Part shown: one piece after another, positions 8,119-17,504 of the stretch
Layout of the letters: each line of letters starts with the position of its first letter
How positions within the stretch are numbered: position 1 is the first letter of the stretch
NCBI GenBank assembly: GCA_029265405.1
Contig: JAJUJI010000011.1
Location: 1 to 64,000, forward strand
From: Clostridiales bacterium
GTDB lineage: Bacteria > Bacillota > Clostridia > Oscillospirales > Oscillospiraceae
Length of the DNA: 64,000 nucleotides
Reading direction: 5' to 3'
Program-made: the position numbers and the translations under genes
Notes under the pieces: generated by a model
The model's input: the letters and a program-made list of their open reading frames with translations, nothing else
What the model was told of the DNA's origin: nothing
The model's database searches: none

Positions 8119-10209
8119 ATGTCTGTCAAAATATTGCTTGTCGCAAAAAAGGCGGAGGACAGACTTGCGCTCGAGGGGCTGCTGCGCCGCTATGATATGA
8201 TATGCGCGGGAGGCGTGACGGAGGCCCTGAGCGCGCTTGACGGGCGTCCGGACGTGGGGCTTGTCGTCGCCGAGCTTAATAAGGCCGATAAGGCCGGTTT
8301 GCTGCTGCTGGAAATATTCAAAGCTGACAGCCGCTATGCCGGGCTGCGGTTGATCGCCTTGACCGAACCCGGAGAACCGGAAATGGAAATAAGCGCGCTT
8401 AAAGCCGGAGCGGCGGATTGCGTGCGAAAGCCGCTGCTGGCCGAGGTTTTGCAAAACAGAATCGATACGCAGCTTCAGCTGATAAGCCTTAAGCATGATA
8501 TAACCCGGAGAGAGGAAATAGAAAAAGCGCTGCTGGAGAGCGAGAGAAGCAAATCGGTGCTGCTGTCGAACCTGCCGGGCATGGCCTACCGCTGCAATTA
8601 CGACAGGGAGTGGACCATGCAGTTTGTGTCTGAGGGCTGCCATGAGCTTACGGGGTATCAGGCCGACGAGCTGCTTTATAACAAAAAGTTATCGTTCAAC
8701 GACATAATAGCTCCGGAATACAGGGAGGCGCTGTGGGACAGGTGGCGCGATATCGTCCGAGAAAAGAGGCAGTTCAGAGAAGAATATGAAATAATTACAG
8801 CCTCGGGAAAGCGCAAATGGGTCCTTGAGACAGGGCAAGTCATATTTGGGGAAGCGGGCGGCGAGGTGGAGGCTCTGGAGGGCATCATAATAGACATATC
8901 CGACCGAAAGGAAAAGGAGCTCAGGCTCAAGCATATAAGCGAGATGGACAGGCTCACGGGCTTGTACAACAGGCTGCACTTCGAAAGCATTCTCAGGCAG
9001 GCCGAGGCCGACGGGCAAGGCGGCGGGAGAGCGCTGGTGCTTATAAATTTAAAAAGGCTGAATACGCTGAAAGTGACCTACGGGTACAATTTCAGCGAGA
9101 GCGTAATAAAAAGAGTGGCCTCCAGGCTGGCCGAGCTTTCGGGGGAGCATCGCCTGCTTTTAAAAATATCGTTTGAAATATTTGCGTTTTATATGGACGG
9201 TTATGCCGGCTCCAGCGAAATAGAGCAGTTTGTCTTTCAGATCATCAATGCGCTTAAAAAGATAAGGATAATGTTTACCATAGGCTGCGCGATAGGCATA
9301 GCGGAGTTTGCCGGCTGGGATGCCGACGCGGCGATAAAAAGCGCTTTGGCCGCGGCGGAGAGCACGGAAAACAGCCAGCCCTTTGAATACAGGTTTTTTG
9401 ACAGCGAGCTTGAGGAAAGGGAGAGGCGGGACGAGGAGATAATAGAGGCCCTTGTTAATATAATCAACGCTTCGGGCCGGGACAGGCTGCTTTTGCGGTA
9501 CCAGCCGATTCTCGACCTGAAAACCGGGAGGATAGGCGGCTTTGAAGCCCTGGCGAGGCTGGAAAGCGAGAAGCTTGGCCAGGTATCGCCGGAGGAGTTC
9601 ATTCGGTTAGCCGAGGAAACCCAAATAATAGTGCCTATGGGCAAAATAATCATGAAAATGGCCTGCGCTTTCAAGCGAAGGCTGGAGGAGCTGGGCTGCA
9701 GCGGCATAGCGGTATTTATAAACATATCCGCGACTCAGCTAGTGAGAGAAGCGTTTGCGAGGGACTTTACCGATATAATCAGGGAAAGCGGCATAGACCC
9801 GACCGGGTTTGGGTTTGAGATAACAGAGTCGGTGTTCGCCGATAATTTTGAAATGATAAACGAAAAGCTGAGTCATTTTATATCGCTGGGAATACAGATT
9901 GCGATGGACGATTTCGGTACCGGCTATTCCTCGCTTTCTCGCGAAAGGGAAATGAACGTAACCTGTCTTAAGATAAGCAAGGCCTTTATAGATAAATTGT
10001 CTTATCTGGAGCCCGAAAAAACAATTACGGGAGAGATAATAGCCATCGCCCACAGGCTGGGGCAGCGTGTGATTGCCGAGGGAGTGGAAAACGAAGGGCA
10101 GGTGAGGTATCTTGTCGAGCGCGGCTGCGACATGCTTCAGGGCTATTATTACAGCAAGCCGCTTTTGGAGGAGGAAGCGATTGCGTTTGCAAAGACGCAT
10201 TTGATGTGA
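8119..10209 (+). CDS. c-di-GMP phosphodiesterase: pseudo-receiver, PAS, degenerate GGDEF, intact EAL
   Basis: 696 residues. ATG 8119 is chosen because aggag lies at 8106-8110; an in-frame TTG at 8077 lies inside the palindrome. Residues 3-120 have a receiver fold, but the N-terminal acidic pair is gone (A-K-K) and the phosphoacceptor position reads Glu52; Thr82 and Lys104 remain. A PAS domain spans about 140-265. The GGDEF domain (275-430) has S-F-E-I-F (351-355) where GGDEF belongs, so it cannot cyclise GTP. The EAL domain (445-690) keeps E476-A-L, N-I-S (535-537), I-T-E (568-570), D-D-F-G-T-G (597-602), E654 and Q-G-Y-Y-Y-S-K-P. Predicted role: hydrolysis of c-di-GMP, with the other domains sensing or regulating. 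Confidence 0.93.
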   Translation: MSVKILLVAKKAEDRLALEGLLRRYDMICAGGVTEALSALDGRPDVGLVVAELNKADKAGLLLLEIFKADSRYAGLRLIALTEPGEPEMEISALKAGAADCVRKPLLAEVLQNRIDTQLQLISLKHDITRREEIEKALLESERSKSVLLSNLPGMAYRCNYDREWTMQFVSEGCHELTGYQADELLYNKKLSFNDIIAPEYREALWDRWRDIVREKRQFREEYEIITASGKRKWVLETGQVIFGEAGGEVEALEGIIIDISDRKEKELRLKHISEMDRLTGLYNRLHFESILRQAEADGQGGGRALVLINLKRLNTLKVTYGYNFSESVIKRVASRLAELSGEHRLLLKISFEIFAFYMDGYAGSSEIEQFVFQIINALKKIRIMFTIGCAIGIAEFAGWDADAAIKSALAAAESTENSQPFEYRFFDSELEERERRDEEIIEALVNIINASGRDRLLLRYQPILDLKTGRIGGFEALARLESEKLGQVSPEEFIRLAEETQIIVPMGKIIMKMACAFKRRLEELGCSGIAVFINISATQLVREAFARDFTDIIRESGIDPTGFGFEITESVFADNFEMINEKLSHFISLGIQIAMDDFGTGYSSLSREREMNVTCLKISKAFIDKLSYLEPEKTITGEIIAIAHRLGQRVIAEGVENEGQVRYLVERGCDMLQGYYYSKPLLEEEAIAFAKTHLM

Positions 10210-10262
10210 TAAATTATGGTAAATGCAATGCGATTGATTCCCGAATGAAGGAGGCTTTGAGG

Positions 10263-11642
10263 GTGAAGCATGATGAATTATCGAGAGAGCGGCTTTTAGA
10301 GCGTATCGCTAAGCTGGAGGCTGAAAACGAAGCGCTGGCTGCGCGCTGCGCAAGCCTTGAGACGCAGGCGGCGCACCCGGCTTCGCCTTACGAAAAAATA
10401 ATATTGAAACTGATCAACGACATTAAGCTGGGCATGGTCGTGATAGATCAAAGCCACCGTGTCGTGGAGGTCAATCAGCGCTTTGCCGAAATGCTGGGCT
10501 ACAGCGTTGGGGAGATGATGTCGCTTCATACCTGGGATTGGGAAGCGGTCTCCAATAGGGAGGATATAGAAAAAGACTATGCCGATCTGTCAAAGGTTAA
10601 CTTCACAATAGAAACCAAGCACCGCAGGAAGGACGGTACGCTTATCGACGTGGAGGTCAGCGGCGCCGGCATGAAAATAGGCGCTGGCCCGCAGGATAAC
10701 GTGGTGCTGTGCTTTATTAGGGATCTGAGCTTGCGTAAAAGGGCGGAAAGATTGCTGAAGGAGAGCGAGATGAAGCTGCGCGCTTTTATTGAGAACGCGC
10801 CGGACGTCATATTTACTCTTAGCGCCGACGGGGCTTGCTCGTATATCTCTCCAAACTGCGAAAGGATTTTGGGATACGGGCCAGAGCAGCTTATGGGAGG
10901 CGGCATTTTTGAGCTGATCGAGGAGCCCTTCCGGGAAAGCTATTTAAGGGACGTTGAGGCGGCCTTTGCGGGCAACCCCAATATGGTGTGCGAGTACAGG
11001 CTGAAGCTGAGAGAGTATTCGGAGTGGTTCAACGTGAAATTTTCTCCGGCCGCGAGCATAGGCGGGGAGGATATAGTAATATGCAGCTTAAGAAACATAA
11101 ACAACGGAAAGATGAATCAGGAGAGGCTGGAGTATTTGAGCATGCACGACCAGCTGACCGGAATACACAACAGGACTTACTTCAACGCGGTCCTGCAGGG
11201 CAAGGAAGGAAGGCTTGAGGCGCCGGTTTCCGTGATTGTTGTTGATTTCGACGAATTGAAAAAGGTAAACGACGGCTATGGGCATGCGGCGGGGGACGAG
11301 GTTCTCAAGGCCTGCACCGAGCTGATCAAGTCTGTGCTCAGAAAAAACGACATATTTGCCCGCGTCGGCGGGGACGAATTTACCATATTGCTTCCCGGCG
11401 CTACCGAGGAAAGCGCCGAGCTGGTTATTAAAAGGATATACGGCAAAATCGAGGCCTTCAACCTTCTCGGCCGACTTCCGCCTATCAGCATTTCGGCGGG
11501 TGCGGCCGTGTGCGCCGAGCCGTTAGACACTGATGAAATGAGGCTGAGCGCTCCTTTATTTTACCTGGAGGAGGCGATAAAAAAAGCCGACGAGCGTATG
11601 TACAGCCAAAAGAGAGAAAAAGCGCTGGCGCGGAGCAGGTGA
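10263..11642 (+). CDS. PAS-PAS-GGDEF diguanylate cyclase
   Basis: About 459 residues from GTG 10263, chosen because aaggagg (10248-10254) sits 8 nt upstream. Longer starts at 10245 (ATG) or 10206 (GTG, overlapping the previous stop) are possible. A short coiled coil (residues 5-35) is followed by two PAS domains (about 45-160 and 170-280) and a GGDEF domain. The active site is intact (V-G-G-D-E-F, 368-373), and an R-x-x-D inhibitory site (R-K-N-D) stands five residues before it, so product inhibition is expected. No transmembrane segment, hence a cytosolic sensor. It lies in the same transcript as the phosphodiesterase: maker and breaker of c-di-GMP are coupled. Confidence 0.92.
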   Translation: MKHDELSRERLLERIAKLEAENEALAARCASLETQAAHPASPYEKIILKLINDIKLGMVVIDQSHRVVEVNQRFAEMLGYSVGEMMSLHTWDWEAVSNREDIEKDYADLSKVNFTIETKHRRKDGTLIDVEVSGAGMKIGAGPQDNVVLCFIRDLSLRKRAERLLKESEMKLRAFIENAPDVIFTLSADGACSYISPNCERILGYGPEQLMGGGIFELIEEPFRESYLRDVEAAFAGNPNMVCEYRLKLREYSEWFNVKFSPAASIGGEDIVICSLRNINNGKMNQERLEYLSMHDQLTGIHNRTYFNAVLQGKEGRLEAPVSVIVVDFDELKKVNDGYGHAAGDEVLKACTELIKSVLRKNDIFARVGGDEFTILLPGATEESAELVIKRIYGKIEAFNLLGRLPPISISAGAAVCAEPLDTDEMRLSAPLFYLEEAIKKADERMYSQKREKALARSR

Positions 11643-11644
11643 AA

Positions 11645-11690
11645 AAAGAGCAGCCGCGCGGCCGGATATGGCGGCCGCGCGGCAATTATT
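11645..11690. terminator. GC-rich bidirectional terminator
   Basis: gccgcgcggcc (11653-11663) pairs with ggccgcgcggc (11673-11683). The plus side continues aattatttta. The minus side continues tgctctttttt. It serves the convergent cyclase and J-protein genes. Confidence 0.75.
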
Positions 11691-12638
11691 TTATGTCCGG
11701 TATATGTCCCTTAGCCTGGCGTAAAGCTCCTTAGCCCGGCTGTCGATATGCGGCGGATTGACAAGCCGTATCCTCAAATAAAGGTCTCCGCGATCCCCTT
11801 TCACGTTTCTGTACCCTTTTCCGGCAAGCCTGACGCGCTCCCCGCTTTGTATTCCCGCAGGAATGGAAGCCGAGATCTTTGCATCGAAGGTGTCAACCGT
11901 CTTTTTGCAGCCGAGCGCCGCGTCCCAGGGATACACGTCGATCTCCTTTTCAGCGTCCAGGCCGTTGAGAACGAAGCCTCTTTCCGGCTCAATGCGTATC
12001 TGCAAATACAAATCGCCGTTTTTGCCGCCGTTCCGGCCGGGCATGCCCTGCCCGGCTACCTTGATGCGCTCTCCGCTCATAATTCCAGCCGGTATTTTTA
12101 CCTCGATAGTCCTGCCGCCTATCCTGAGAGTCCTGGACGCGCCTGAAAAGGCTTCATAAACGCCGATTGCGATTGCATCCTCCAAATCCTCGCCGTCAAG
12201 CCGCAATTTTCCGCCTCGCCGCGAAGCGGCGCGAGGCCTGAAGATATCCTCTTCGGGCGAGGCTCCCATACCGCCGAAGAACATGTTGAAAAAGTCCGAA
12301 AAGCCGTCCGGAAAGCCGCCGTCACCGCCGGACCAGGTATAGGTGTACACGCCGCTCCCGTTTCCGCCGGAGCCCGTAAACCCGGTAAAATCCGAGGGAT
12401 TGAAGCCGCCGTTTTTGATCTGCTCCATCATCTCATCGTACTTCCTGCGCTTTTCCGCGTCGCCCAGGACCTCGTAAGCCTCGGAAATCTCCTTGAAGCG
12501 CTCCTCGGCCTTCTTCCTGTCTCCCTTTGCGCTGTCGGGATGGTACTGCTTTGCAAGCTTGCGGTAGGCCTTTTTTATTTCGTCGGTTCCGGCGTTCTGC
12601 CCGACTCCGAGTATTTTATAATAGTCCTTGTATTCCAT
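11691..12638 (-). CDS. cbpA: CbpA-type DnaJ family co-chaperone
   Basis: 315 residues. The J domain (residues 4-70) carries H-P-D at 33-35. A Gly/Phe-rich linker follows (75-125), then two C-terminal substrate-binding beta domains. No Cys-rich zinc finger is present, so this is a type II (CbpA-like) J-protein and not DnaJ itself. Role: stimulate the DnaK ATPase and deliver clients. It is the last gene of a minus-strand operon, 33 bp after clpB, which fits delivery of aggregates to a DnaK-ClpB disaggregase. ATG 12638 follows gggaggaggtaagcc. Confidence 0.88.
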   Translation of the reverse strand: MEYKDYYKILGVGQNAGTDEIKKAYRKLAKQYHPDSAKGDRKKAEERFKEISEAYEVLGDAEKRRKYDEMMEQIKNGGFNPSDFTGFTGSGGNGSGVYTYTWSGGDGGFPDGFSDFFNMFFGGMGASPEEDIFRPRAASRRGGKLRLDGEDLEDAIAIGVYEAFSGASRTLRIGGRTIEVKIPAGIMSGERIKVAGQGMPGRNGGKNGDLYLQIRIEPERGFVLNGLDAEKEIDVYPWDAALGCKKTVDTFDAKISASIPAGIQSGERVRLAGKGYRNVKGDRGDLYLRIRLVNPPHIDSRAKELYARLRDIYRT

Positions 12639-12671
12639 GCATGGCTTACCTCCTCCCTTTAAGGGGACACC

Positions 12672-15263
12672 TTAAAGCTCCCTTATATGCAAGCCCCGCC
12701 CGTCGTAGTCCACGGTCAGCACGGTTTCGGGCGCCGGATCGTTCTTTATTATATAGCGGGCCGCCGCCGTTTCGACCTGGGACTGTATCAGCCTTTTTAG
12801 CGGCCTGGCGCCGTAGGTCGGGTCGTAGCCGGAAGATATCATGTATTCCCTGGCCGGCTCCGTCACATTGAGCTTGAGCTGCCTGTCGGCGAGGCGCCTG
12901 GCGAATTCGCCTAGCTGCAGGTCGAGGATGGCGCGGATATTGTCCCTGGTAAGCGGCTTGTAAAACACAATCTCGTCCAGGCGGTTTAAAAATTCCGGGC
13001 GGAAGCTGCGCCTGAGAAGCATGGATACGGCCTCCCGCGCACTGTCCGATATGCCGCCGTCCGGGCCTATCCCCTCGAGTATAATGTCCGAGCCCAGGTT
13101 TGAGGTCAGTATGATTATAGTGTTCTTAAAATTTACGGTCCTGCCGTGGCTGTCGGTTATGCGCCCGTCGTCAAGCACCTGAAGCAGCACGTTGAACACG
13201 TCCGGATGCGCCTTTTCCACCTCGTCGAACAGAACCACCGAGTAGGGCTTGCGCCTGACCGCCTCGGTGAGCTGCCCGCCCTCCTCATAGCCGACGTAGC
13301 CGGGAGGCGAGCCTATGAGCCTTGATACGGAGTATTTTTCCATATACTCGGACATATCTATCCTGATTATGCTGCGCTCGTCGTCGAAAAGCGCCTCGGC
13401 GACAGCCTTTGCCAGCTCCGTCTTGCCGACTCCTGTGGGACCGAGAAAGAGGAAGGAGCCTATCGGGCGGGAGGGATCCTTGATGCCGGCCCGGGAGCGG
13501 AGTATGGCGTCGCTGACCTTCGTGACGGCCTCTTCCTGACCTATGACCCGTTTGTGGAGGATCTCGTCAAGGTGCAGCAGCTTTTCGCGCTCTCCCTCCA
13601 TCAGCCGTGTTACGGGTATTCCGGTCCAGCGCGATACTATTCGCGCTATTTCCTCCTCCGTCACCCTGTCGTGCAGCAATGCCCCGCGCCCGTCCTCCTC
13701 GGAGGCCTTTTCAAGCTCCGCAAGCTCCCTCTGAAGCTGGGGCAGCCTTCCGTAGCTCAGCTCGGCGGCTTTCCCCAGGTCGTAGCTTTGCTGGGCCTTT
13801 TCAAGCTCGGCGTTAGTCTTTTCAATTTCCTCCCTTAGCCTTTGCAGCTTGCCGATATTTTCCTTTTCGTTGGCCCACTTTGCCTTCATGCGGTTGAATT
13901 CATCCCGCAGGTCTGCAAGCTCCGCCTGTATCCGCCTGAGCTGCTCTGCGGAAAGCTTGTCCGTCTCCTTTTTAAGGGCGGTTTCCTCTATCTCTAGCTG
14001 CATTATTTTTCGCGATATGTCGTCCATTTCGGCGGGCAGCGAATTTATTTCGGTTTTTATAAGCGCGCAGGCCTCGTCAACCAAGTCTATCGCCTTGTCG
14101 GGCATGAAGCGGTCGGATATATAGCGGTCTGACAGTGTGGCGGCGGCTATCAGCGCCCTGTCCTGTATCTTCACGCCGTGATAGACCTCGTAGCGTTCCT
14201 TAAGGCCACGAAGTATCGATATGGTGTCCTCGACGGACGGCTCCTCGACCATTACGGGCTGGAACCTGCGCTCCAGTGCGGCGTCCTTTTCTATATACTG
14301 CCTGTATTCGTTCAGCGTAGTGGCGCCTATGCAGTGGAGCTCGCCCCTTGCCAGCATGGGCTTGAGCAGGTTGCCGGCGTCCATGGCGCCCTCTGTCTTT
14401 CCGGCCCCGACTATGTTGTGAAGCTCATCTATGAACAGTATTATGCGCCCTTCGCTCTTCCTGATGTCGTTCAATACGGCCTTCAGCCGCTCCTCAAATT
14501 CGCCCCTGAATTTGGCTCCCGCTATGAGAGCCCCCATATCCAGCGAAAATATGGTGCGGTTCTTCAGGTTTTCCGGCACGTCGCCCCGCGCTATGCGCAG
14601 GGCCAGCCCCTCGGCTATGGCCGTTTTTCCCACACCCGGCTCGCCTATGAGGCAGGGGTTGTTTTTGGTCTTGCGCGAGAGTATGCGTATGACGTTTCTT
14701 ATCTCGTCGTCGCGGCCTATTACGGGGTCAAGCTTCTTGCTCCGCGCAAGCTCCACAAGATCCTGGCCGTACTTTTTCAGAGCGTCGTAGGTGGTCTCGG
14801 GACTGTCGCTGGTGACGCGCTGGTTTCCCCTCACTTCGCGCACCGCCCTGAGGAAGATATCCTCTCCGAGCCCCCACTGCCGCAGCAGCTCCCTGACCGA
14901 GGAGCTGGGCTTTTTAAGTATCCCCAGCATTATGTGCTCGACGGAAACATATTCGTCCGACATTCTCTCGGCCTGGGCTTCGGCCTCGTTCAGGGCCCTG
15001 TCCAAATCGCCGGACAAATACTGCTGGACCGAGCTTCCGCTGACCTTTGGAAAGCGCGTAACGCTTTGTTCAAGCTGGGAGACAAGCCTTTCGGGCGAAG
15101 CTCCGCATTTTTTTATAAGCTCGGGAATAAGCCCCTCCTGCTGAGTAAGCAGGGCGAGCAGGAGATGTTCCTGGGCAAGCTCCTGGTTCCCGTATTCCCT
15201 TGCTATGCTTTGGGCGTTCTGAAGCGCTTCAACGCTTTTTTGAGTATATTTCTGAATATTCAT
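12672..15263 (-). CDS. clpB: ClpB protein disaggregase
   Basis: 863 residues, full length. An N-terminal Clp repeat domain is followed by AAA-1 with Walker [10 protein letters not shown] (near 200), a coiled-coil middle domain (about 405-530, rich in E-K-L-R) and AAA-2 with G-P-T-G-V-G-K-T-E (near 600) and sensor motifs such as T-S-N-L-G. The middle domain separates it from ClpC/ClpA; no ClpP-binding I-G-F/L loop is expected. It rescues aggregated protein with DnaK and J-proteins. It lies between an RHH protein upstream (37-bp gap) and the J-protein downstream. Confidence 0.96.
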   Translation of the reverse strand: MNIQKYTQKSVEALQNAQSIAREYGNQELAQEHLLLALLTQQEGLIPELIKKCGASPERLVSQLEQSVTRFPKVSGSSVQQYLSGDLDRALNEAEAQAERMSDEYVSVEHIMLGILKKPSSSVRELLRQWGLGEDIFLRAVREVRGNQRVTSDSPETTYDALKKYGQDLVELARSKKLDPVIGRDDEIRNVIRILSRKTKNNPCLIGEPGVGKTAIAEGLALRIARGDVPENLKNRTIFSLDMGALIAGAKFRGEFEERLKAVLNDIRKSEGRIILFIDELHNIVGAGKTEGAMDAGNLLKPMLARGELHCIGATTLNEYRQYIEKDAALERRFQPVMVEEPSVEDTISILRGLKERYEVYHGVKIQDRALIAAATLSDRYISDRFMPDKAIDLVDEACALIKTEINSLPAEMDDISRKIMQLEIEETALKKETDKLSAEQLRRIQAELADLRDEFNRMKAKWANEKENIGKLQRLREEIEKTNAELEKAQQSYDLGKAAELSYGRLPQLQRELAELEKASEEDGRGALLHDRVTEEEIARIVSRWTGIPVTRLMEGEREKLLHLDEILHKRVIGQEEAVTKVSDAILRSRAGIKDPSRPIGSFLFLGPTGVGKTELAKAVAEALFDDERSIIRIDMSEYMEKYSVSRLIGSPPGYVGYEEGGQLTEAVRRKPYSVVLFDEVEKAHPDVFNVLLQVLDDGRITDSHGRTVNFKNTIIILTSNLGSDIILEGIGPDGGISDSAREAVSMLLRRSFRPEFLNRLDEIVFYKPLTRDNIRAILDLQLGEFARRLADRQLKLNVTEPAREYMISSGYDPTYGARPLKRLIQSQVETAAARYIIKNDPAPETVLTVDYDGRGLHIREL

Positions 15264-15300
15264 GATTCTTGCTCCCTTCGCACAACGCCTAAAAAGCGTT

Positions 15301-15984
15301 TCAAATTATCGCCGGACCGGTCTTTCTGTAGCTTTTGTAAATGTTTTCAACCTGTTCCACAGCCTCGTCCGGGCTTTCAAGATTATAAAAGAAGGCCTTC
15401 AGCGCGCTGTCAAAGGCGCCGATATAGGCGACTATCGCCTCGCTAAGCTTGTCCTCGGGCACATCTCCCGGCCCTTGCCTGTCCGCGCGGGCCTTGTCCT
15501 GGTTCAAAGCAAGTCTTTTTATGAATTTTTCGCCGCTTATCCGGCAGGCCCCCGCGCCGGAATCAAGGGAATACTTCTGCTCCGTCCTTGCCCAGAGCTT
15601 GTAAAATTGCATAATGTAAAGCTTCAAGCTGGGGTTTTGCGTTCTGAGCCCGGCCCTCAGCTCCCCCACCGCGTCGGCGATAGTCCTGTAGAGCTCTATG
15701 CTGTAATTCACCGAGGGATTATATTTGAAAGCGAGAGCCGAGCGCAGGTTGAAAAGGCTGTCCGACGACCTCAGTATGACCTTGAAGCCCTCGCAGGCGG
15801 ACAGCAGGTTTTCCATGGTTTCAAACATCGCTCTCATACGCATTTCCGGAGTCCTGTATGAGACATACTCGGCAAGGATGTTGTTTACCATATTCGACCT
15901 GTTTGTCCCGGCTTCATATGCCAGCCTGTCTATGGCGGCGACTATGTCCTCGGACAGCATCAGCGAAAACATTGTTTTTTTCAT
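15301..15984 (-). CDS. Ribbon-helix-helix protein heading the clpB operon, function unknown
   Basis: 227 residues. Residues 1-50 look like an RHH/CopG DNA-binding fold: a short strand (T-M-F-S-L-M-L), then a helix (E-D-I-V-A-A-I-D-R-L-A) and a second helix after T-N-R-S-N-M-V. The remaining 175 residues are predicted helical and resemble no family I know. It has its own promoter and is followed after 37 bp by clpB. Inference: an autoregulator or stress sensor for the chaperone operon, since I find no CIRCE or CtsR site. An alternative is an unrelated protein that happens to be first in the operon. Confidence 0.75.
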   Translation of the reverse strand: MKKTMFSLMLSEDIVAAIDRLAYEAGTNRSNMVNNILAEYVSYRTPEMRMRAMFETMENLLSACEGFKVILRSSDSLFNLRSALAFKYNPSVNYSIELYRTIADAVGELRAGLRTQNPSLKLYIMQFYKLWARTEQKYSLDSGAGACRISGEKFIKRLALNQDKARADRQGPGDVPEDKLSEAIVAYIGAFDSALKAFFYNLESPDEAVEQVENIYKSYRKTGPAII

Positions 15985-16036
15985 ACGGTCTCGACCTCAA
16001 GGCAGATTTTAGCGTATTATTTCCATTTATATAAAC

Positions 16037-16065
16037 ATAATACATCCGGATATATAACTCGTCAA
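16037..16065 (-). promoter_or_regulatory. Sigma-A promoter of the RHH-clpB-cbpA operon, with an internal palindrome
   Basis: Read on the minus strand: ttgacg (complement of 16060-16065), 17-nt spacer, tattat (complement of 16037-16042). The palindrome atccggat lies at 16044-16051 inside the spacer and is a candidate operator for the RHH protein. Confidence 0.65.
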
Positions 16066-16131
16066 GCAAATTATATAAAATTAAGTGCAAATATTAGCCT
16101 AATATTGCCGCACGCCATTGTCTAAAATTAA

Positions 16132-16182
16132 CAAAAAAGCGCCTGCCCGTCCGGCCCAGGCCGGACGGACGCAGCCGCAGGC
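16132..16182 (-). terminator. Terminator of mgtC
   Basis: On the minus strand a two-part stem (gcctgc with gcaggc outside, cgtccggcc with ggccggacg inside, 16141-16182) is followed by gcttttttg. Confidence 0.75.
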
Positions 16183-16193
16183 TCAAGTCCGCT

Positions 16194-16868
16194 TCACAAT
16201 GAAACGGAAAAGTCGATGATTTTATCGGACGCGGCCGCCAGGGAGAGGAAGTCGGTCAGAGCCTTCTCCTTGCCTACCCGTAGGCTCAGAGCCGCAGTGC
16301 AGGTGCCGTCTTTATTTTTCACCGCCTTTACGCTCAGCGCCTCCATGCGCAGCTTGCCTGATTGGCGCTGCAGCTCCTGCAGAAAATCGCTGTCTTGGCG
16401 GTAAGTTGCCGTAAGCTCGACCGATGCCGCGCCTTCAGGGCTTGGCGATATCCTATGGAGCAAGAATTGCACTGCGACCATAAAAAAAGTGGAAAATATC
16501 CCGAGGGTATACATGCCCGACCCTATCGCCATGCCTATTCCCGCCGTAGTCCATATCCCGGCGGCGGTCGTCAGTCCCTTTATCGAGCCGCCCCTGACGA
16601 AGATGACGCCGGCCCCGAGAAAGCCGATGCCGGTAACTATATTAGCCGCTATCCTTGTCGCGTCGCCCGCGGCCGAAGCGAAGCCGCAGCGCGATATGAT
16701 CGCAAAAAGCGCCGTACCCATTGAAAGGATGATATGCGTCCTGATTCCAGCGTCCTTGTGGCGCAGGCTGCGTTCAAAGCCGATGAGCCCGCCGCAGACG
16801 CTGGAAAGGATTATTTTAAGCATATGCTCCCAGTTTGAGAGCAGCTCGGAAGCTATGTAGGAAAGCAT
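16194..16868 (-). CDS. MgtC/SapB family membrane protein
   Basis: 224 residues from ATG 16868, preceded by gaggg at 9-nt spacing; an in-frame GTG at 16880 is less well placed. Four to five hydrophobic segments fill residues 1-140. The MgtC signature G-G-L-I-G-F-E-R (near 24-31), then the R-T-H pattern and G-F-L-G-A-G, are all present. A soluble ACT-like C-terminal domain follows (150-224). Family knowledge: MgtC proteins are linked to low-Mg2+ growth and to modulation of membrane ATPases. No Mg2+ transporter is adjacent. Confidence 0.85.
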   Translation of the reverse strand: MLSYIASELLSNWEHMLKIILSSVCGGLIGFERSLRHKDAGIRTHIILSMGTALFAIISRCGFASAAGDATRIAANIVTGIGFLGAGVIFVRGGSIKGLTTAAGIWTTAGIGMAIGSGMYTLGIFSTFFMVAVQFLLHRISPSPEGAASVELTATYRQDSDFLQELQRQSGKLRMEALSVKAVKNKDGTCTAALSLRVGKEKALTDFLSLAAASDKIIDFSVSL

Positions 16869-16894
16869 TATTCTCTTCACCCTCTTTTATTGCC

Positions 16895-16911
16895 ATAATA
16901 CTCGGTATTAT
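16895..16911. promoter_or_regulatory. Small inverted repeat between the divergent mgtC and GNAT genes
   Basis: ataatac (16895-16901) and gtattat (16905-16911) form a perfect 7-bp inverted repeat with a 3-nt centre, in the 98-bp divergent spacer. It could be an operator or simply overlapping -10-like boxes. Confidence 0.35.
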
Positions 16912-16966
16912 AATAAGTTGTGCGTTCAAGCGATCAAAGCGCCGCAATGTGAAAGGTATTGGTGAT

Positions 16967-17479
16967 ATGGACATTGTTTTTGAAGAGATGAGGGAGGAGC
17001 ATCTGGAGGAGGTAAGGGCGATATACGGCTACTATGTGCTAAACACTACCGTTACCTTCCAGATTCGCGAGCCGACCCTGCGGGACATGAGGGAGCTGGT
17101 CTTCTTTGAGGACGTTAAATACCGCGCTTACGCCATAAAGGACTCCGGCGCGCTCTGCGGCTACGTTATACTGTCCCGCTTCGGCAAGCGAGAGGCGTAC
17201 GGCGAAACGGCCGAGGTCGCCGTATATTTGAAGCCGGGCCACACGGGCAAGGGCATAGGGCTCGCCGCCTTGAGGTTCATTGAGGATTTCGCCGCGGCTC
17301 GGGGCATGCACGTGCTCATAGCGTCCATATGCGGCGAAAACAGCCAAAGCATAAAGCTTTTTGAAAAGGCGGGCTATTTCAAGTGCGCTCATTTGAAGGA
17401 GGTGGGCATCAAGTTTGGCAGGCGGCTGGACGTGGTGTATTACCAGAAAATACTGCCCCTAGAGGCGGCGCCGCATTGA
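16967..17479 (+). CDS. GNAT N-acetyltransferase, phosphinothricin-acetyltransferase-like
   Basis: 170 residues from ATG 16967, preceded by gaaagg. An in-frame upstream extension to 16835 runs antisense into mgtC and is rejected. The acetyl-CoA loop reads G-H-T-G-K-G-I-G near residues 86-93. The tail K-E-V-G-I-K-F-G-R-R-L-D-V is typical of the Pat (phosphinothricin or methionine-sulfone acetyltransferase) group. Such enzymes acetylate the amino group of small amino-acid analogues. It converges on the germination operon with no obvious terminator between. Confidence 0.85.
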   Translation: MDIVFEEMREEHLEEVRAIYGYYVLNTTVTFQIREPTLRDMRELVFFEDVKYRAYAIKDSGALCGYVILSRFGKREAYGETAEVAVYLKPGHTGKGIGLAALRFIEDFAAARGMHVLIASICGENSQSIKLFEKAGYFKCAHLKEVGIKFGRRLDVVYYQKILPLEAAPH

Positions 17480-17504
17480 GGCCGCGCCCCTGACCGGTAA
17501 AAGC

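Noticed and set aside
14178-15446. 422-codon open frame on the plus strand
   Set aside because: It lies antisense across clpB, whose protein matches the family over its full length; the frame is a shadow of GC-rich codon use.
15264-16065. CIRCE (HrcA) or CtsR box upstream of clpB
   Set aside because: I looked for ttagcactc-N9-gagtgctaa and for the CtsR heptad repeat and found neither on either strand.
16835-16966. Upstream extension of the GNAT acetyltransferase
   Set aside because: It would overlap mgtC in antisense; the family's start and a ribosome binding site fit ATG 16967.
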